Of a DNA stretch of 53,765 nt, positions 40,358-50,151 are shown in pieces. The translations under genes were made by a program, and so were the position numbers. Under the pieces are notes generated by a model that searched no databases, was not told where the DNA came from, and saw nothing but the letters and a program-made list of their open reading frames with translations. Numbering within the stretch: the first letter of the stretch is position 1; every line of letters begins with the position of its first letter. Origin of the DNA: Patescibacteria group bacterium (GTDB taxonomy: Bacteria; Patescibacteriota; Patescibacteriia; UBA9570; JAHJKD01); assembly GCA_018822435.1 (NCBI GenBank), contig JAHJKD010000038.1, positions 1-53,765 on the forward strand, written 5' to 3'.

Positions 40358-40747
40358 ATGACAGATCCTATTGCTGATATGTTAACGAGAATAAGAAACG
40401 CTCAAGCGGTTAAGAAGAGCGATGTTGTCGTGCCTTATTCCAAGCTAAAGATGAACCTGGCAAATATCCTGGTTAAGGAAGGTTATTTAGGAATGAGCGA
40501 AATTATTGATGAAGGCGGAAAGCCAGTTATAAAAATCACCATCAAATACGATCCTACTGGTCCAGTCATCAAGAATCTGAAAAGAATATCCAAACCAGGC
40601 CGGCGTGTTTATGTTGGTTCTAAAGAACTCCCTTATGTCTTGAATAATATCGGTATTGCTGTCATCTCCACATCTCACGGACTGTTGACTAATAAAGTTG
40701 CCCGCGAAAAGAAATTAGGCGGGGAAGTGCTTTGTGAAATATATTAA
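40358..40747 (+). CDS. rpsH: Ribosomal protein S8
   Basis: MTDPIADMLTRIRNAQAVKKSDVVVPYSKLK. Confidence 0.97.
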   Translation: MTDPIADMLTRIRNAQAVKKSDVVVPYSKLKMNLANILVKEGYLGMSEIIDEGGKPVIKITIKYDPTGPVIKNLKRISKPGRRVYVGSKELPYVLNNIGIAVISTSHGLLTNKVAREKKLGGEVLCEIY

Positions 40748-40756
40748 TAATTACAT

Positions 40757-41305
40757 ATGTCTAGAGTAGGAAAAAAACCAATTGAAATTCCGGAGAAAGT
40801 AAATGTCAGCCTGGCTGACGGTGTTTTAACGGCCAAAGGTCCGGCCGGAGAATTAAAAATGGATATTCCCAAAAGAATTAAAGTTGATATCAAAGATAAA
40901 GAAATTAATGTGAGCGTTGCCAAACCAGAAGAAAAGTTTGAAAAATCTCTCTGGGGTACATACGGCTCCCTTATTACAAATCTTGTCGCTGGAGCAAATG
41001 AACCCTTCAAAAAAGAACTGGAGATAAACGGTGTTGGGTACGGCTTTGAACTATCTGGTCAGAAACTGGTTGTTAAAGCGGGCTATTCTCATCCTATTGA
41101 AAAGGAATTGCCAAAAGAAGTTAAAGGAAAAGTTGAGAAAAATGTTCTTGTTCTCGAAAGTGCAGATAAGCAAGTTCTTGGGCAAATTGCGGCTGAAATT
41201 CGAGCAATTAGAAAACCTGAACCCTATAAAGGTAAAGGCATTAAATATATTGATGAACAAATAATCAGAAAAGTCGGCAAACAGGTATCCGGCTCAGAAG
41301 GATAA
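40757..41305 (+). CDS. rplF: Ribosomal protein L6
   Basis: MSRVGKKPIEIPEKVNV ... EPYKGKGIKY. Confidence 0.97.
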   Translation: MSRVGKKPIEIPEKVNVSLADGVLTAKGPAGELKMDIPKRIKVDIKDKEINVSVAKPEEKFEKSLWGTYGSLITNLVAGANEPFKKELEINGVGYGFELSGQKLVVKAGYSHPIEKELPKEVKGKVEKNVLVLESADKQVLGQIAAEIRAIRKPEPYKGKGIKYIDEQIIRKVGKQVSGSEG

Positions 41306-41310
41306 AAAAT

Positions 41311-41661
41311 ATGTCTAACAAAGAAATTGAAAAAAAATTAAAAAAACAAAGACGAGCCAAACGAACTCGGGCTAAGATTCATGGTACAGAAAAATTGCCT
41401 AGATTAGCTGTGTCTCGTTCTATTAAACATATTTCCTGCCAATTGATCGATGACGATACGGGAAAGACCATCGTTTCCGTATCTGACAAAGGCTTAAAAG
41501 GTAATAAAACTGAAGTGGCCAAGCAAGTTGGAACAAAGATGGCTGAATTAGCCGTAAAAAATAAGATTGGATCCATCGTTTTTGACCGTCGTGATAAAAA
41601 ATATCATGGTCGCGTCAAGGCTTTGGCGGAAGCTGTCCGTGAAGGCGGTGTAAAATTTTAA
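41311..41661 (+). CDS. rplR: Ribosomal protein L18
   Basis: RRAKRTRAKIHGTEKLPRLAVSRSIKHISCQLIDD. Confidence 0.96.
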   Translation: MSNKEIEKKLKKQRRAKRTRAKIHGTEKLPRLAVSRSIKHISCQLIDDDTGKTIVSVSDKGLKGNKTEVAKQVGTKMAELAVKNKIGSIVFDRRDKKYHGRVKALAEAVREGGVKF

Positions 41662-41680
41662 TAATATATATTAATAACAT

Positions 41681-42193
41681 ATGATAGATAGAAAACAAAG
41701 AAGAGGCAGACGCCCCAGAAAAGACGAAAAGAAAGACGAGTTTGATCAGCAAGTGATCGATCTGGCCCGCGTTACTCGTGTGATGGCTGGTGGTAAAAGA
41801 ATGAGATTCAGAGCTTGCGTTGTGGCTGGTGATAAAAAGGGCCGTGTTGGCATGGGTGTGGCCAAAGGTGCCGATGTTTCTATCGCTGTCAATAAAGCGG
41901 CTACCAAAGCCAGAAAGCAAATAATTACCGTTCCTTTAGTTAATGATACCATCCCGCATGAAATCGTAGCTAAGTTTTGTGGCGCTGAAGTTTTCCTGAA
42001 ACCGGCTCGCGTTGGTCGTGGTGTTATTGCTGGCGGCCCTGTCCGCGCCGTTGTGGAATTGGCTGGTATTAAAAATATTGTCAGTAAAATGCGCGGTTCC
42101 AAAAATAAGGTTAATAATGTAACAGCCGTAATTAATGCCTTGCAGACAATGCGCACCCAAGAAACAGCTAATAAAGAAAAAGATACTAAATAA
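41681..42193 (+). CDS. rpsE: Ribosomal protein S5
   Basis: VTRVMAGGKRMRFRACVVAGDKKGRVGMGVAKG. Confidence 0.97.
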   Translation: MIDRKQRRGRRPRKDEKKDEFDQQVIDLARVTRVMAGGKRMRFRACVVAGDKKGRVGMGVAKGADVSIAVNKAATKARKQIITVPLVNDTIPHEIVAKFCGAEVFLKPARVGRGVIAGGPVRAVVELAGIKNIVSKMRGSKNKVNNVTAVINALQTMRTQETANKEKDTK

Positions 42194-42198
42194 ATTTT

Positions 42199-42600
42199 AT
42201 GTTAAACCTCTCCAATATTAAAAAAGGCAAGACCAAGAAAAAAAGAAGAGTCGGCCGGGGCAATTCCTCCGGAGCCGGTACTTATTCTGGTCGCGGCCAA
42301 AAAGGTCAGCGTTCCCGTTCTGGCGGAAAAGGCGGCCTTAAATTAAAAGGCCTGAAAGAAACAGTTTCCAAATTACCAAAATCTCGCGGTTTTACCAGTC
42401 CTAATGAAAAATTAAACGTTATTAATTTAGCTGATTTAGAGAAAAAATACAAAGACGGAGAAAGCATATCTTTGATTGGCATAAAAGTTCTGGGTCAGGG
42501 TGAAATCAAGAAAAAACTAACTGTAAAAGCGGCCGCATTTTCTAAATCTGCAGAAGAAGCTATAATAAACGCCGGTGGAAAAATTACAAAAATAAAATAA
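42199..42600 (+). CDS. rplO: Ribosomal protein L15
   Basis: RRVGRGNSSGAGTYSGRGQKGQRSRSGG; directly after rpsE with no rpmD. Confidence 0.96.
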   Translation: MLNLSNIKKGKTKKKRRVGRGNSSGAGTYSGRGQKGQRSRSGGKGGLKLKGLKETVSKLPKSRGFTSPNEKLNVINLADLEKKYKDGESISLIGIKVLGQGEIKKKLTVKAAAFSKSAEEAIINAGGKITKIK

Positions 42601-42602
42601 GC

Positions 42603-43883
42603 ATGAAAGCTTTTGAAAAACTGACAAAAGTTTGGAAGATCAAGGAGTTAAGGAATAAAATCCTTTTCATCCTAGCACTTTTAGTAGTTTTCAGATTTGC
42701 CGCTCATATTCCGATTCCTGGCGTAGACGTAGAAAACCTCAGGAATTTTTTTGCATCTAATGAAATTCTCGGCATGTTGAATGTCTTTACTGGCGGTGCC
42801 ATGACTAATTTCTCAGTTGTCATGCTTGGCTTAGGACCATACATTACTGCTTCTATTATATTTCAGCTCCTTACCATGGTGGTGCCTCAATTAGAAGCCA
42901 TTCAGAAAGAACCGGATGGCCAGAAGAAAATCAATCAATGGACCAGATATCTTTGTGTTCCACTGGCTATTACCCAGTCCTGGGCCACTATAGGTCTACT
43001 CCAAAAAACCGGACAGGGGATAGTAGGTGACCTGACAACTTTGGAATGGGTTACTTCTATATCTTTGATTACTGGTGGCTGTATTTTCTTGATGTGGATT
43101 GGTGAACTTATTTCTGAAAAGAAAGTCGGCAATGGCGTTTCCTTATTGATTTTTGCTGGTATTATTGCCGGCATTCCAACTGCTATTCAGCAGACGTTTG
43201 CCACCTTTGATATGTCCAAACTGCCTGTAATTATTGGTTTTCTAGTTATTGCTGTTATTACGATAGTCGGCATTGTCTACATTACAGAAGCGCAAAGAAA
43301 AATTCCAATATCTTATGCTCGCCAGATCCGTGGTAACCGTGTTTATGGCGGCACTACCTCTCATCTACCTCTTAAAATTAACCAGGCCGGTGTTATCCCG
43401 ATTATCTTTGCCATTTCCTTAGTATTGATCCCGCCGATTATCGGCCAATATTTAGCCAGCAATGAAGGCTGGGTTGGAGCCATGGGTACATATGTTGTTG
43501 ATCTGTTTAACAACCAGTGGTTCTATGCCTTTATTTACTTTACATTAGTAGTCGCATTTACATATTTCTACACCGCTGTTATTTTCCATCCTGACCAGAT
43601 CGCGGAAAATCTCCAAAAACATGGCGGATTCATCCCTGGCATCAGACCAGGAAAAAACACGGCCGAATATTTACACAAAATTTCCAACCGTATTCTCCTC
43701 ACAGGCGCCCTATTCCTCGGCATCATTGCCATTCTGCCGCTTATCCTGCGTGGATTGGCTGGCGGCGGCTTTGCTTCCCTGGCTATCGGCGGCACCTCTC
43801 TTCTCATCGTTGTTTCTGTTGCCATTGAAACGGTCAAACAGATCGATTCCCAGATTACGGTTCGGGAATACGAAAACCTTTAA
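42603..43883 (+). CDS. secY: Preprotein translocase subunit SecY
   Basis: FRFAAHIPIPGVDVENL ... LPLKINQAGVIPIIFAISL. Confidence 0.98.
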   Translation: MKAFEKLTKVWKIKELRNKILFILALLVVFRFAAHIPIPGVDVENLRNFFASNEILGMLNVFTGGAMTNFSVVMLGLGPYITASIIFQLLTMVVPQLEAIQKEPDGQKKINQWTRYLCVPLAITQSWATIGLLQKTGQGIVGDLTTLEWVTSISLITGGCIFLMWIGELISEKKVGNGVSLLIFAGIIAGIPTAIQQTFATFDMSKLPVIIGFLVIAVITIVGIVYITEAQRKIPISYARQIRGNRVYGGTTSHLPLKINQAGVIPIIFAISLVLIPPIIGQYLASNEGWVGAMGTYVVDLFNNQWFYAFIYFTLVVAFTYFYTAVIFHPDQIAENLQKHGGFIPGIRPGKNTAEYLHKISNRILLTGALFLGIIAILPLILRGLAGGGFASLAIGGTSLLIVVSVAIETVKQIDSQITVREYENL

Positions 43884-43892
43884 TTTAAACTT

Positions 43893-44522
43893 ATGTATAA
43901 AATTTGCTTATTTGGCCCGCAAGGATCTGGCAAAGGCACGCAAGCTGATTTAATGATTAAGGAACTAGACATCCCGGCGGTTGTGCCAGGAAATATTTTT
44001 CGTCATAACATTTCAGAAAAAACTGAGCTTGGTCAAAAAGTCGAGGAATATACAAAAGCGGGCAAACTTGTACCCGATGAAATTACCATTGAAATGATTC
44101 AAAATAGATTATCTGAACCAGATTGTGCTAGCGGATTTGTCGTGGACGGCTTTCCCCGCAATGTCAGTCAAGCCAAATCCCTTAATGATAGACATGATAT
44201 TACTCATGCCTTGCTTATAAATATTTCTGACGAAGAAGCAATACATAGGCTTTCTCGAAGAAGAGTATGCGATTGTGGCGCCACTTATCATCTTGATTAT
44301 AATGCTCCGGAAAAAGAAGGCATTTGTAATGACTGTGGTAAAGAGCTTTATCAGCGCGATGATGACAAAGAAGATGTCATTAAAAAAAGATTAAATATTT
44401 ATCACCAAGAAACTGAGCCGATATTTGACATATATAAAGAAAAGGGTGTTTTTCATGAAGTCGATGGCAAACAAGCAATCCCTAAAGTCTGGGAAGACAT
44501 TAAAAAAATATTAGGCCCTTAA
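43893..44522 (+). CDS. adk: Adenylate kinase
   Basis: ICLFGPQGSGKGTQADLM ... GFVVDGFPRNVSQA; Cys4 lid CDCGATYH...CNDCG. Confidence 0.97.
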   Translation: MYKICLFGPQGSGKGTQADLMIKELDIPAVVPGNIFRHNISEKTELGQKVEEYTKAGKLVPDEITIEMIQNRLSEPDCASGFVVDGFPRNVSQAKSLNDRHDITHALLINISDEEAIHRLSRRRVCDCGATYHLDYNAPEKEGICNDCGKELYQRDDDKEDVIKKRLNIYHQETEPIFDIYKEKGVFHEVDGKQAIPKVWEDIKKILGP

Positions 44523-45274
44523 TGATTACCATTAAAACCAAAGAAGAAATCGAAAAATTACGCGAGGGCGGGCAAATCCTCGCTTTTGTTTTGGATGAAT
44601 TAAAAAAGATGGTTGCTCCCGGCGTTGAAATAATGGCGCTAGACCAAAAAGCCGAAGAGCTGATTGCTCAGGCCGGCGGCGTGCCTTCATTCAAGGGGTA
44701 TAAGGGCTATCCTAACGCTATTTGCGCCTCTTTGAATCAGGAAGTCGTTCATTGTCCGCCTGCGCCCCGAACTTTAAAAGAAGGTGATATTCTTAGTTTA
44801 GATTGCGGGGTCAAATATAAAGAAATGTTTACTGATTCGGCTATAACAGTTCCAGTCGGAAAGATCTCTCCAGAAGTGGAAAAATTAATTAAAGTTACAA
44901 AAGAATGCCTTGATCGTGCCATTAATATTTCTAAGCCAGGCGCCACTATTGGTGATGTCGGGGCTATTATCCAGAAACATGCTGAGGAAAACGGTTTTTC
45001 AGTAGTCAAATCATTAGTCGGCCACGGTGTTGGTCATGCTGTTCATGAAGATCCGCGTATTCCCAATTATAGCGAAGCTGGCACCGGCGAAGTAATGAAA
45101 GAGGGCATGGTCTTTGCTTACGAACCCATGGTCAATGTCGGTGGTTCCCAGGTCGATTTCCTGCCTGACGGCTGGCGCGTTAAAACAAAAGACGATTCGC
45201 TCAGTGCCCATTTTGAACATACTGTTCTTATCACAAAAAACGGCTGTAATATAATTACAAAATTAAATTCATAA
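44522..45274 (+). CDS. map: Methionine aminopeptidase type I
   Basis: SLDCGVKYKEMFTDSAIT ... GHGVGHAVHEDP. Confidence 0.97.
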   Translation: MITIKTKEEIEKLREGGQILAFVLDELKKMVAPGVEIMALDQKAEELIAQAGGVPSFKGYKGYPNAICASLNQEVVHCPPAPRTLKEGDILSLDCGVKYKEMFTDSAITVPVGKISPEVEKLIKVTKECLDRAINISKPGATIGDVGAIIQKHAEENGFSVVKSLVGHGVGHAVHEDPRIPNYSEAGTGEVMKEGMVFAYEPMVNVGGSQVDFLPDGWRVKTKDDSLSAHFEHTVLITKNGCNIITKLNS

Positions 45275-45275
45275 T

Positions 45276-45677
45276 ATGAAATATTTAGGGCTTGATTACG
45301 GACAATCAAAGGTGGGCATGGCCGTCGGAGATGACGAAACTAGCGTGGCTGTTTCTAAGGGCACACTAAAGGGTTTGTCTCAGCCTAAATTAGTTGAAAA
45401 AATCACAGCTATAGTGAATCTCGAAGACATTGACCGCATTGTTATTGGCCTGCCATTAAATTTAGATGGTGAAGAAACTGAAATAACCAAAGAAGTAAAA
45501 TTATTCGTTGAAAAATTAAGATCCAGGACTGATACCCCGGTTCAGACAATGGATGAAAGATATACCAGTCAAATGGCCGACAATCTCCTAAAAGAAGTTA
45601 AAGACAAAAATCAAAAACAGGACCAGGTAGCCGCCCAAATTATTTTGCAAAATTATTTCGACAAAATTAAACAATGA
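45276..45677 (+). CDS. ruvX: Holliday junction resolvase-like YqgF/RuvX
   Basis: YLGLDYGQSKVGMAVGDDE ... DRIVIGLPLNLDGEETE ... MDERYTSQMA. Confidence 0.94.
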   Translation: MKYLGLDYGQSKVGMAVGDDETSVAVSKGTLKGLSQPKLVEKITAIVNLEDIDRIVIGLPLNLDGEETEITKEVKLFVEKLRSRTDTPVQTMDERYTSQMADNLLKEVKDKNQKQDQVAAQIILQNYFDKIKQ

Positions 45678-46765
45678 GTTGGAATTTGCTTTACACATTT
45701 ATAGGTGCTTTTATTATTGCCGCGGTCATTACCCCGCTGATTGCTAAGATTGCCCGTAAATTTAATCTGCTTGATCGGCCTGAAGCTGATCCATCCAGAA
45801 AAATTCAAAAAAAACCAGTCCCTCTGCTCGGAGGATTGGCCATTTTTTTAAGTTTTAATTTAGTCGTGGCTATCATGTATCCGGAGTTGACCCAGGGCTA
45901 TATGTTGCCTAAGTATTTATGGGCCATTTTCCTAGCTGGCTCAATCCTCATGATCGGAGGCATTTTAGACGATCGCATGAACCTGAGGCCAAAGACTCAG
46001 ATCGTTTTTCCCTTGATTGCCTGCTTGATAATTATCGCTTCAGGTATTGGTATAGACTACCTCACCAATCCTATGGGAGGAGAATTCAGGCTGGATACAT
46101 TTCGGCTGACTTTGTTTGAATACGGCGGCCTGCCTTACCAGGTAGTTTTAGTGGCCGACTTATTCACTTTTGTTTGGCTCATGGGCATGATGTACACCAC
46201 TAAGATTTTAGATGGCCTTGATGGCCTGGTTTCCGGCATTACCACCATTGGTGCTTTTATTTTATTTTTCTTGAGCATGACCCAGCAAGTCTACCAACCG
46301 GAGACAGCCGCCCTGGCATTAATATTAGCCGGTGCTGCCTTAGGTTTTTTTATATACAACTTTCACCCGGCCAAGATATATTTAGGCGAGGGTGGTTCGC
46401 TTTTTTGCGGCTTCATGCTTGGCGTACTGGCAATTATTTCCGGAGGAAAGATAGCCACCGCTTTATTGATAATGGGTATTCCCATTCTGGATGTTATTTG
46501 GGTAATTATCCGCCGCGTATTTTTCGATAAAAAATCTTGGGCCCATGCGGACAATAAGCATCTGCATTATCGGTTGCTTGATATTGGTCTGACCCACCGT
46601 CAGGCAGTATTGTTATTACTAACCCTGGCCGCTGTCTTCGGCGCTTCTTCATTATACTTAGAAAGCTTTGGAAAATTATGGGCTTTAGCCATCGTCGGCA
46701 TTACCATGCTTCTTTTGGCAGGAATTATTTATTTCAAATATAAAAAACATGAAAAGCAAACTTAG
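45674..46765 (+). CDS. Glycosyltransferase family 4, WecA/TagO-like undecaprenyl-phosphate sugar-1-phosphate transferase
   Basis: RKIQKKPVPLLGGLAIF, GGILDDRMNLRPKTQ, KILDGLDGLVSGIT, HADNKHLHYRLLDIGLTHRQAV. Confidence 0.92.
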   Translation: MSWNLLYTFIGAFIIAAVITPLIAKIARKFNLLDRPEADPSRKIQKKPVPLLGGLAIFLSFNLVVAIMYPELTQGYMLPKYLWAIFLAGSILMIGGILDDRMNLRPKTQIVFPLIACLIIIASGIGIDYLTNPMGGEFRLDTFRLTLFEYGGLPYQVVLVADLFTFVWLMGMMYTTKILDGLDGLVSGITTIGAFILFFLSMTQQVYQPETAALALILAGAALGFFIYNFHPAKIYLGEGGSLFCGFMLGVLAIISGGKIATALLIMGIPILDVIWVIIRRVFFDKKSWAHADNKHLHYRLLDIGLTHRQAVLLLLTLAAVFGASSLYLESFGKLWALAIVGITMLLLAGIIYFKYKKHEKQT

Positions 46766-47228
46766 TGTTTTAATATTATTTTTATTTTTAATTGTATTCT
46801 CGGCTTGTAATAGTGCAGAAAACAAGCAAGATAATATAATCAGGAACAAGAATAAAGTTCATGTGGAAGTAGGGGATAATTATCAGGTCGAAGCAGAAAT
46901 AGCCAAAACCATGTTGGAGCGAGCCGCTGGTCTCAGCCACCGCGAATCTCTGGCCACAGACGAGGCCATGCTATTCATCTTTGATAAGCCTGATTATTAT
47001 CAGTTCTGGATGAAAGACATGAAGTTTCCCATAGACATCATTTTTATTAACGAGGATAAAATAGTTGATATCAAGAAAAGCGTGCCCCCAGCGTTAGATG
47101 ATGGCAATATCGAGCATTATCCGCCCGTAAACCCGGCTATTTACGTTTTAGAGACCCCAGCCGGCATATCAGAAGAATACGGCTTTGAGGTTGGCACACC
47201 TGTTGAAATGGAGTTGACATATAATTAG
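46749..47228 (+). CDS. DUF192 family lipoprotein
   Basis: Lipobox FSAC; ERAAGLSHRESLATDEAMLFIFDKPDYYQFWMKDMKFPIDIIFI. Confidence 0.9.
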   Translation: MKSKLSVLILFLFLIVFSACNSAENKQDNIIRNKNKVHVEVGDNYQVEAEIAKTMLERAAGLSHRESLATDEAMLFIFDKPDYYQFWMKDMKFPIDIIFINEDKIVDIKKSVPPALDDGNIEHYPPVNPAIYVLETPAGISEEYGFEVGTPVEMELTYN

Positions 47229-47242
47229 ATTTCCCTTAAAAT
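47214..47242 (+). promoter_or_regulatory. rplU promoter TTGACA-N17-TAAAAT overlapping the end of the DUF192 gene
   Basis: Exact 17-nt spacing. Confidence 0.7.
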
Positions 47243-47271
47243 AAGCAAAGTATAAAATTTAACCTATAAAT

Positions 47272-47586
47272 ATGATCGCAGTAATCAAGACCGGAGGCAA
47301 ACAGTACAAAGTCTCTGAAAAAGACAAAATCAAGGTAGAAAAAATTGATGGCGACGAAGGCAAGGAAGTCGTTTTTGACCAGATTCTCATGGTATCAGAC
47401 GACAAGGGCAAAGACGTAAAAGTTGGCACCCCGATCGTTTCCAGCGCCAAAGTTAAAGCAAAAGTCTTAAGACAAGCCCGGGACAAAAAAGTAGAAGTCG
47501 TCAAATACAAGAACAAGACCAGATATAAAAGAAAAGCCGGCCATCGCCAGCATTTTACGGAAGTAGAAATTTTAGAAATCAAATAA
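47272..47586 (+). CDS. rplU: Ribosomal protein L21
   Basis: MIAVIKTGGKQYKVSEKDKIKVEKIDGDEGKEV ... YKRKAGHRQHFTEVEI. Confidence 0.96.
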   Translation: MIAVIKTGGKQYKVSEKDKIKVEKIDGDEGKEVVFDQILMVSDDKGKDVKVGTPIVSSAKVKAKVLRQARDKKVEVVKYKNKTRYKRKAGHRQHFTEVEILEIK

Positions 47587-48186
47587 CTAGACTTCCCGCC
47601 TTCCTTTTAACGCGTCAGTTAAAGTCATTTCATCAGCATATTCTAGGTCTGCCCCTGTGGGCAGGCCTCTTGCTAATCTGGTTACTTTTACCTCGGCTGA
47701 TTCAAGTTGCTTCGCAATATAGATAGCCGTGGTTTCGCCTTCCATATCCGGGTTGGTCGCCAATATCACTTCTTTAATTCCATTAGCCGCTATTCTGCCT
47801 ATTAATTCTTTTATTTTAAGTTGTTCCGGGCCCACTCCTTCAATTTGGTTTATGGCCCCACCTAGGATGTGGTAAAGCCCGGTGAATTGGCCAGTTTTTT
47901 CTATGGCAGCCTGGTCTCCACTTTCAGAGACAACGCATAAAACAGTCTTATCTCTCTTTGGGTCGCCACAGATAACGCACGGAGTTTTTTCAGAAAAATT
48001 ATAACAAGTCGTACAGACTTGTATTTGTTCTTTCAGATCATTTAAGGCACGCACAAAATTATCTATTTCTTCCCTGGGCTGGTTCAGTAAAAAATAAACA
48101 AACTTCTCTGAGGTTTTTGGTCCGATCCCGGGAAGCTTGTTGAATTCGTAAATCATGTTGCGGATTGTGTCTGGAAGCTGTGCCAT
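47587..48186 (-). CDS. recR: Recombination protein RecR
   Basis: LPGIGPKTSEKFVYFLL, CTTCYNFSEKTPCVIC, LARGLPTGADLEYADEMTL. Confidence 0.97.
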   Translation of the reverse strand: MAQLPDTIRNMIYEFNKLPGIGPKTSEKFVYFLLNQPREEIDNFVRALNDLKEQIQVCTTCYNFSEKTPCVICGDPKRDKTVLCVVSESGDQAAIEKTGQFTGLYHILGGAINQIEGVGPEQLKIKELIGRIAANGIKEVILATNPDMEGETTAIYIAKQLESAEVKVTRLARGLPTGADLEYADEMTLTDALKGRREV

Positions 48187-48187
48187 A

Positions 48188-48490
48188 TTACATCATACCG
48201 CCCATGTCAGGCATATTTAATTCCCCGGAACGCATTTTTGTGATCAGCATCTGTTTTACTTTAGTCTGTGCCCGCTCTAGGCACTCAATAATATCTTTTT
48301 GTAATTGCTCTTTCTTTTCCGGAGTCATGTATTCGTCGTCAATTTCCATGGTAACAATTTTTTGATTGCCATCCATGACAATACTAACTTTGCCGTGTAC
48401 ATCAGCATGCACGGTTTCTTCCGATAATGCATTCTGCATGTCTTTAGCATCGGAACGCATGTCTTTGTACTGTTTGAGTTTGTTGAACAT
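48188..48490 (-). CDS. ybaB: YbaB/EbfC nucleoid-associated protein
   Basis: VSIVMDGNQKIVTMEIDDEYM; classic adjacency to recR. Confidence 0.85.
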   Translation of the reverse strand: MFNKLKQYKDMRSDAKDMQNALSEETVHADVHGKVSIVMDGNQKIVTMEIDDEYMTPEKKEQLQKDIIECLERAQTKVKQMLITKMRSGELNMPDMGGMM

Positions 48491-48510
48491 TATTTTATTT
48501 TAATAATTTA

Positions 48511-49932
48511 TTAAAAAGGGGTTGCTTCTGGCGGGGGACCTTCAGCCATATCCGGGACTCCTTCCAGATGTTTTTCCAGATTTCTGAACGAGGCCTTTTC
48601 CATATCAAAGAACATTTCTATTTGCCCGGTCGGACCGTTTCTGTGTTTGGCAATAATAATATCAGCAATGCCTTTTCTTTCCGTATTTCGGTCATAATAG
48701 TCTTCTCTGTAAATGAACATGACCACATCTGCATCCTGCTCAATAGAACCGGACTCTCTCAAATGAGACAGTTTTGGAATTGGTACATTTTGCGCTTCCA
48801 CGGCACGGGAAAGCTGGGAAAGGGCCAGAACCGGAATGCTCAGTTCGCGCGCAATGCCTTTTAGAGCACGGGAAATTTCCGCGATTTCCTGAACACGGTT
48901 TTCTGTTGATGCCCGGCCTTCCATGAGCTGAAGGTAATCAATTACCAGTAGCCCTAAGCCATGTTCCATTTGCAGCCTTCTCGCCTTAGTTCTTATTTCC
49001 ATTACTCCCAAATTGGCAGTGTCATCAATAAATATGGGCGCTTCAGATAAAATACCCATGGCCTGGCCAATACGAGGAAAGTCATCCTGTTCTGGTGAAT
49101 CAGATAATTTTCCTGTCCTCATTTTCCATAAGTCCACTTTCGCTTCCGCACAAAGCAACCTATCCACTAATTGGTCTTTACTCATTTCCAGAGAAAATAA
49201 ACCGACTGGTATTTTTTCCCTAACCGCTACATGTCTGGCAATGTCCAATGCCAGGGATGTTTTACCAAGAGAAGGCCTGGCTGCTAGAATAACCAAGTCA
49301 GATTTCTGTAATCCACCCAGCTTGTTATCAAGATCCTTGAATCCAGTAGGCACACCGCGAAGTTTGCCAGCTTCTTTATGAATTTCGTCAATTCTATCAA
49401 AAGCTTCCGTCAAAACCGTATTCAAAGGTACAAAGTTTTGGCGTAAATATTTCTGGGAAACTTTGAATAATTCCTGTTCCGCATTATCTAATAAGGTTTC
49501 CACTTCATCTGTTTCCTCATATCCTAAGGCTAAAATACCATGCGCCGCCTGGATTAAGCGCCTTAAAGTCGCTTTTTTCTGGACAATAGAAGCATAGTTT
49601 TCGATATTTGAAGCCGTTGGCACGACATTGGTCAGTGATATCAAATAGGCCCGGCCACCAATAATATCCAGCTGTTCTTTGTCTGTTAGCCGGTTGGCCA
49701 TAGCAATTACATCAATCGGCTCTCTTTTTGCGTAAATATCCTGGATAGTCTCATAAATCATGCGATGCTTATCCGAATAAAAGTCGTCTGCACTCAGGGA
49801 GTCAGCGATTTTGATGATAGAATCTTTATCAATTAGTAAAGAACCTAAAACCGCCTTTTCCGCTTCCATATTGTGCGGAGGCACCTTGACTATTTCATCT
49901 TGGGTTGATTTTAGGGGTTTTTTATTATACAT
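48511..49932 (-). CDS. dnaB: Replicative DNA helicase
   Basis: PPHNMEAEKAVLGSLLID, ARPSLGKTSLALDIARH, GLLVIDYLQLM, LSHLRESGSIEQDADVVMFIYR. Confidence 0.98.
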   Translation of the reverse strand: MYNKKPLKSTQDEIVKVPPHNMEAEKAVLGSLLIDKDSIIKIADSLSADDFYSDKHRMIYETIQDIYAKREPIDVIAMANRLTDKEQLDIIGGRAYLISLTNVVPTASNIENYASIVQKKATLRRLIQAAHGILALGYEETDEVETLLDNAEQELFKVSQKYLRQNFVPLNTVLTEAFDRIDEIHKEAGKLRGVPTGFKDLDNKLGGLQKSDLVILAARPSLGKTSLALDIARHVAVREKIPVGLFSLEMSKDQLVDRLLCAEAKVDLWKMRTGKLSDSPEQDDFPRIGQAMGILSEAPIFIDDTANLGVMEIRTKARRLQMEHGLGLLVIDYLQLMEGRASTENRVQEIAEISRALKGIARELSIPVLALSQLSRAVEAQNVPIPKLSHLRESGSIEQDADVVMFIYREDYYDRNTERKGIADIIIAKHRNGPTGQIEMFFDMEKASFRNLEKHLEGVPDMAEGPPPEATPF

Positions 49933-50015
49933 AAGGATATATATCTTACCCTATATTTTCCGATTTGCCAAACCCTGTATTTTCCCCAAAATTGTGGAAT
50001 ATTAAGTGGATAACA

Positions 50016-50044
50016 TTGACGTTTTTAACCCTTATTGCTATTAT
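50016..50044 (+). promoter_or_regulatory. tRNA-Lys promoter TTGACG-N17-TATTAT
   Basis: TTGACG 50016-50021, TATTAT 50039-50044. Confidence 0.5.
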
Positions 50045-50078
50045 AATTTCATTGCATTTTAGCAATTTTTCAATTTTT

Positions 50079-50151
50079 GGGGCGTTAGCTCAGTTGGTAG
50101 AGCAGCTGCCTTTTAAGCAGAAGGTCACAGGTTCGAATCCTGTACGCCCCA
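50079..50151 (+). tRNA. tRNA-Lys (anticodon TTT), CCA not encoded
   Basis: GGGGCGT...ACGCCCC acceptor, CTTTTAA anticodon loop, GGTTCGAATCC T arm. Confidence 0.96.

Noticed and set aside
42194-42198. Missing rpmD (L30) between rpsE and rplO as a novel loss
   Set aside because: Only 5 nt separates the genes, so it is absent here, but L30 absence is already known for CPR lineages.
47461-47490. RQARDKK in L21 as another in-frame repeat insertion similar to L23 PRQARDEK
   Set aside because: L21 proteins normally have a similar-length basic segment here, so no insertion is needed; DNA similarity is short and may be coincidental.
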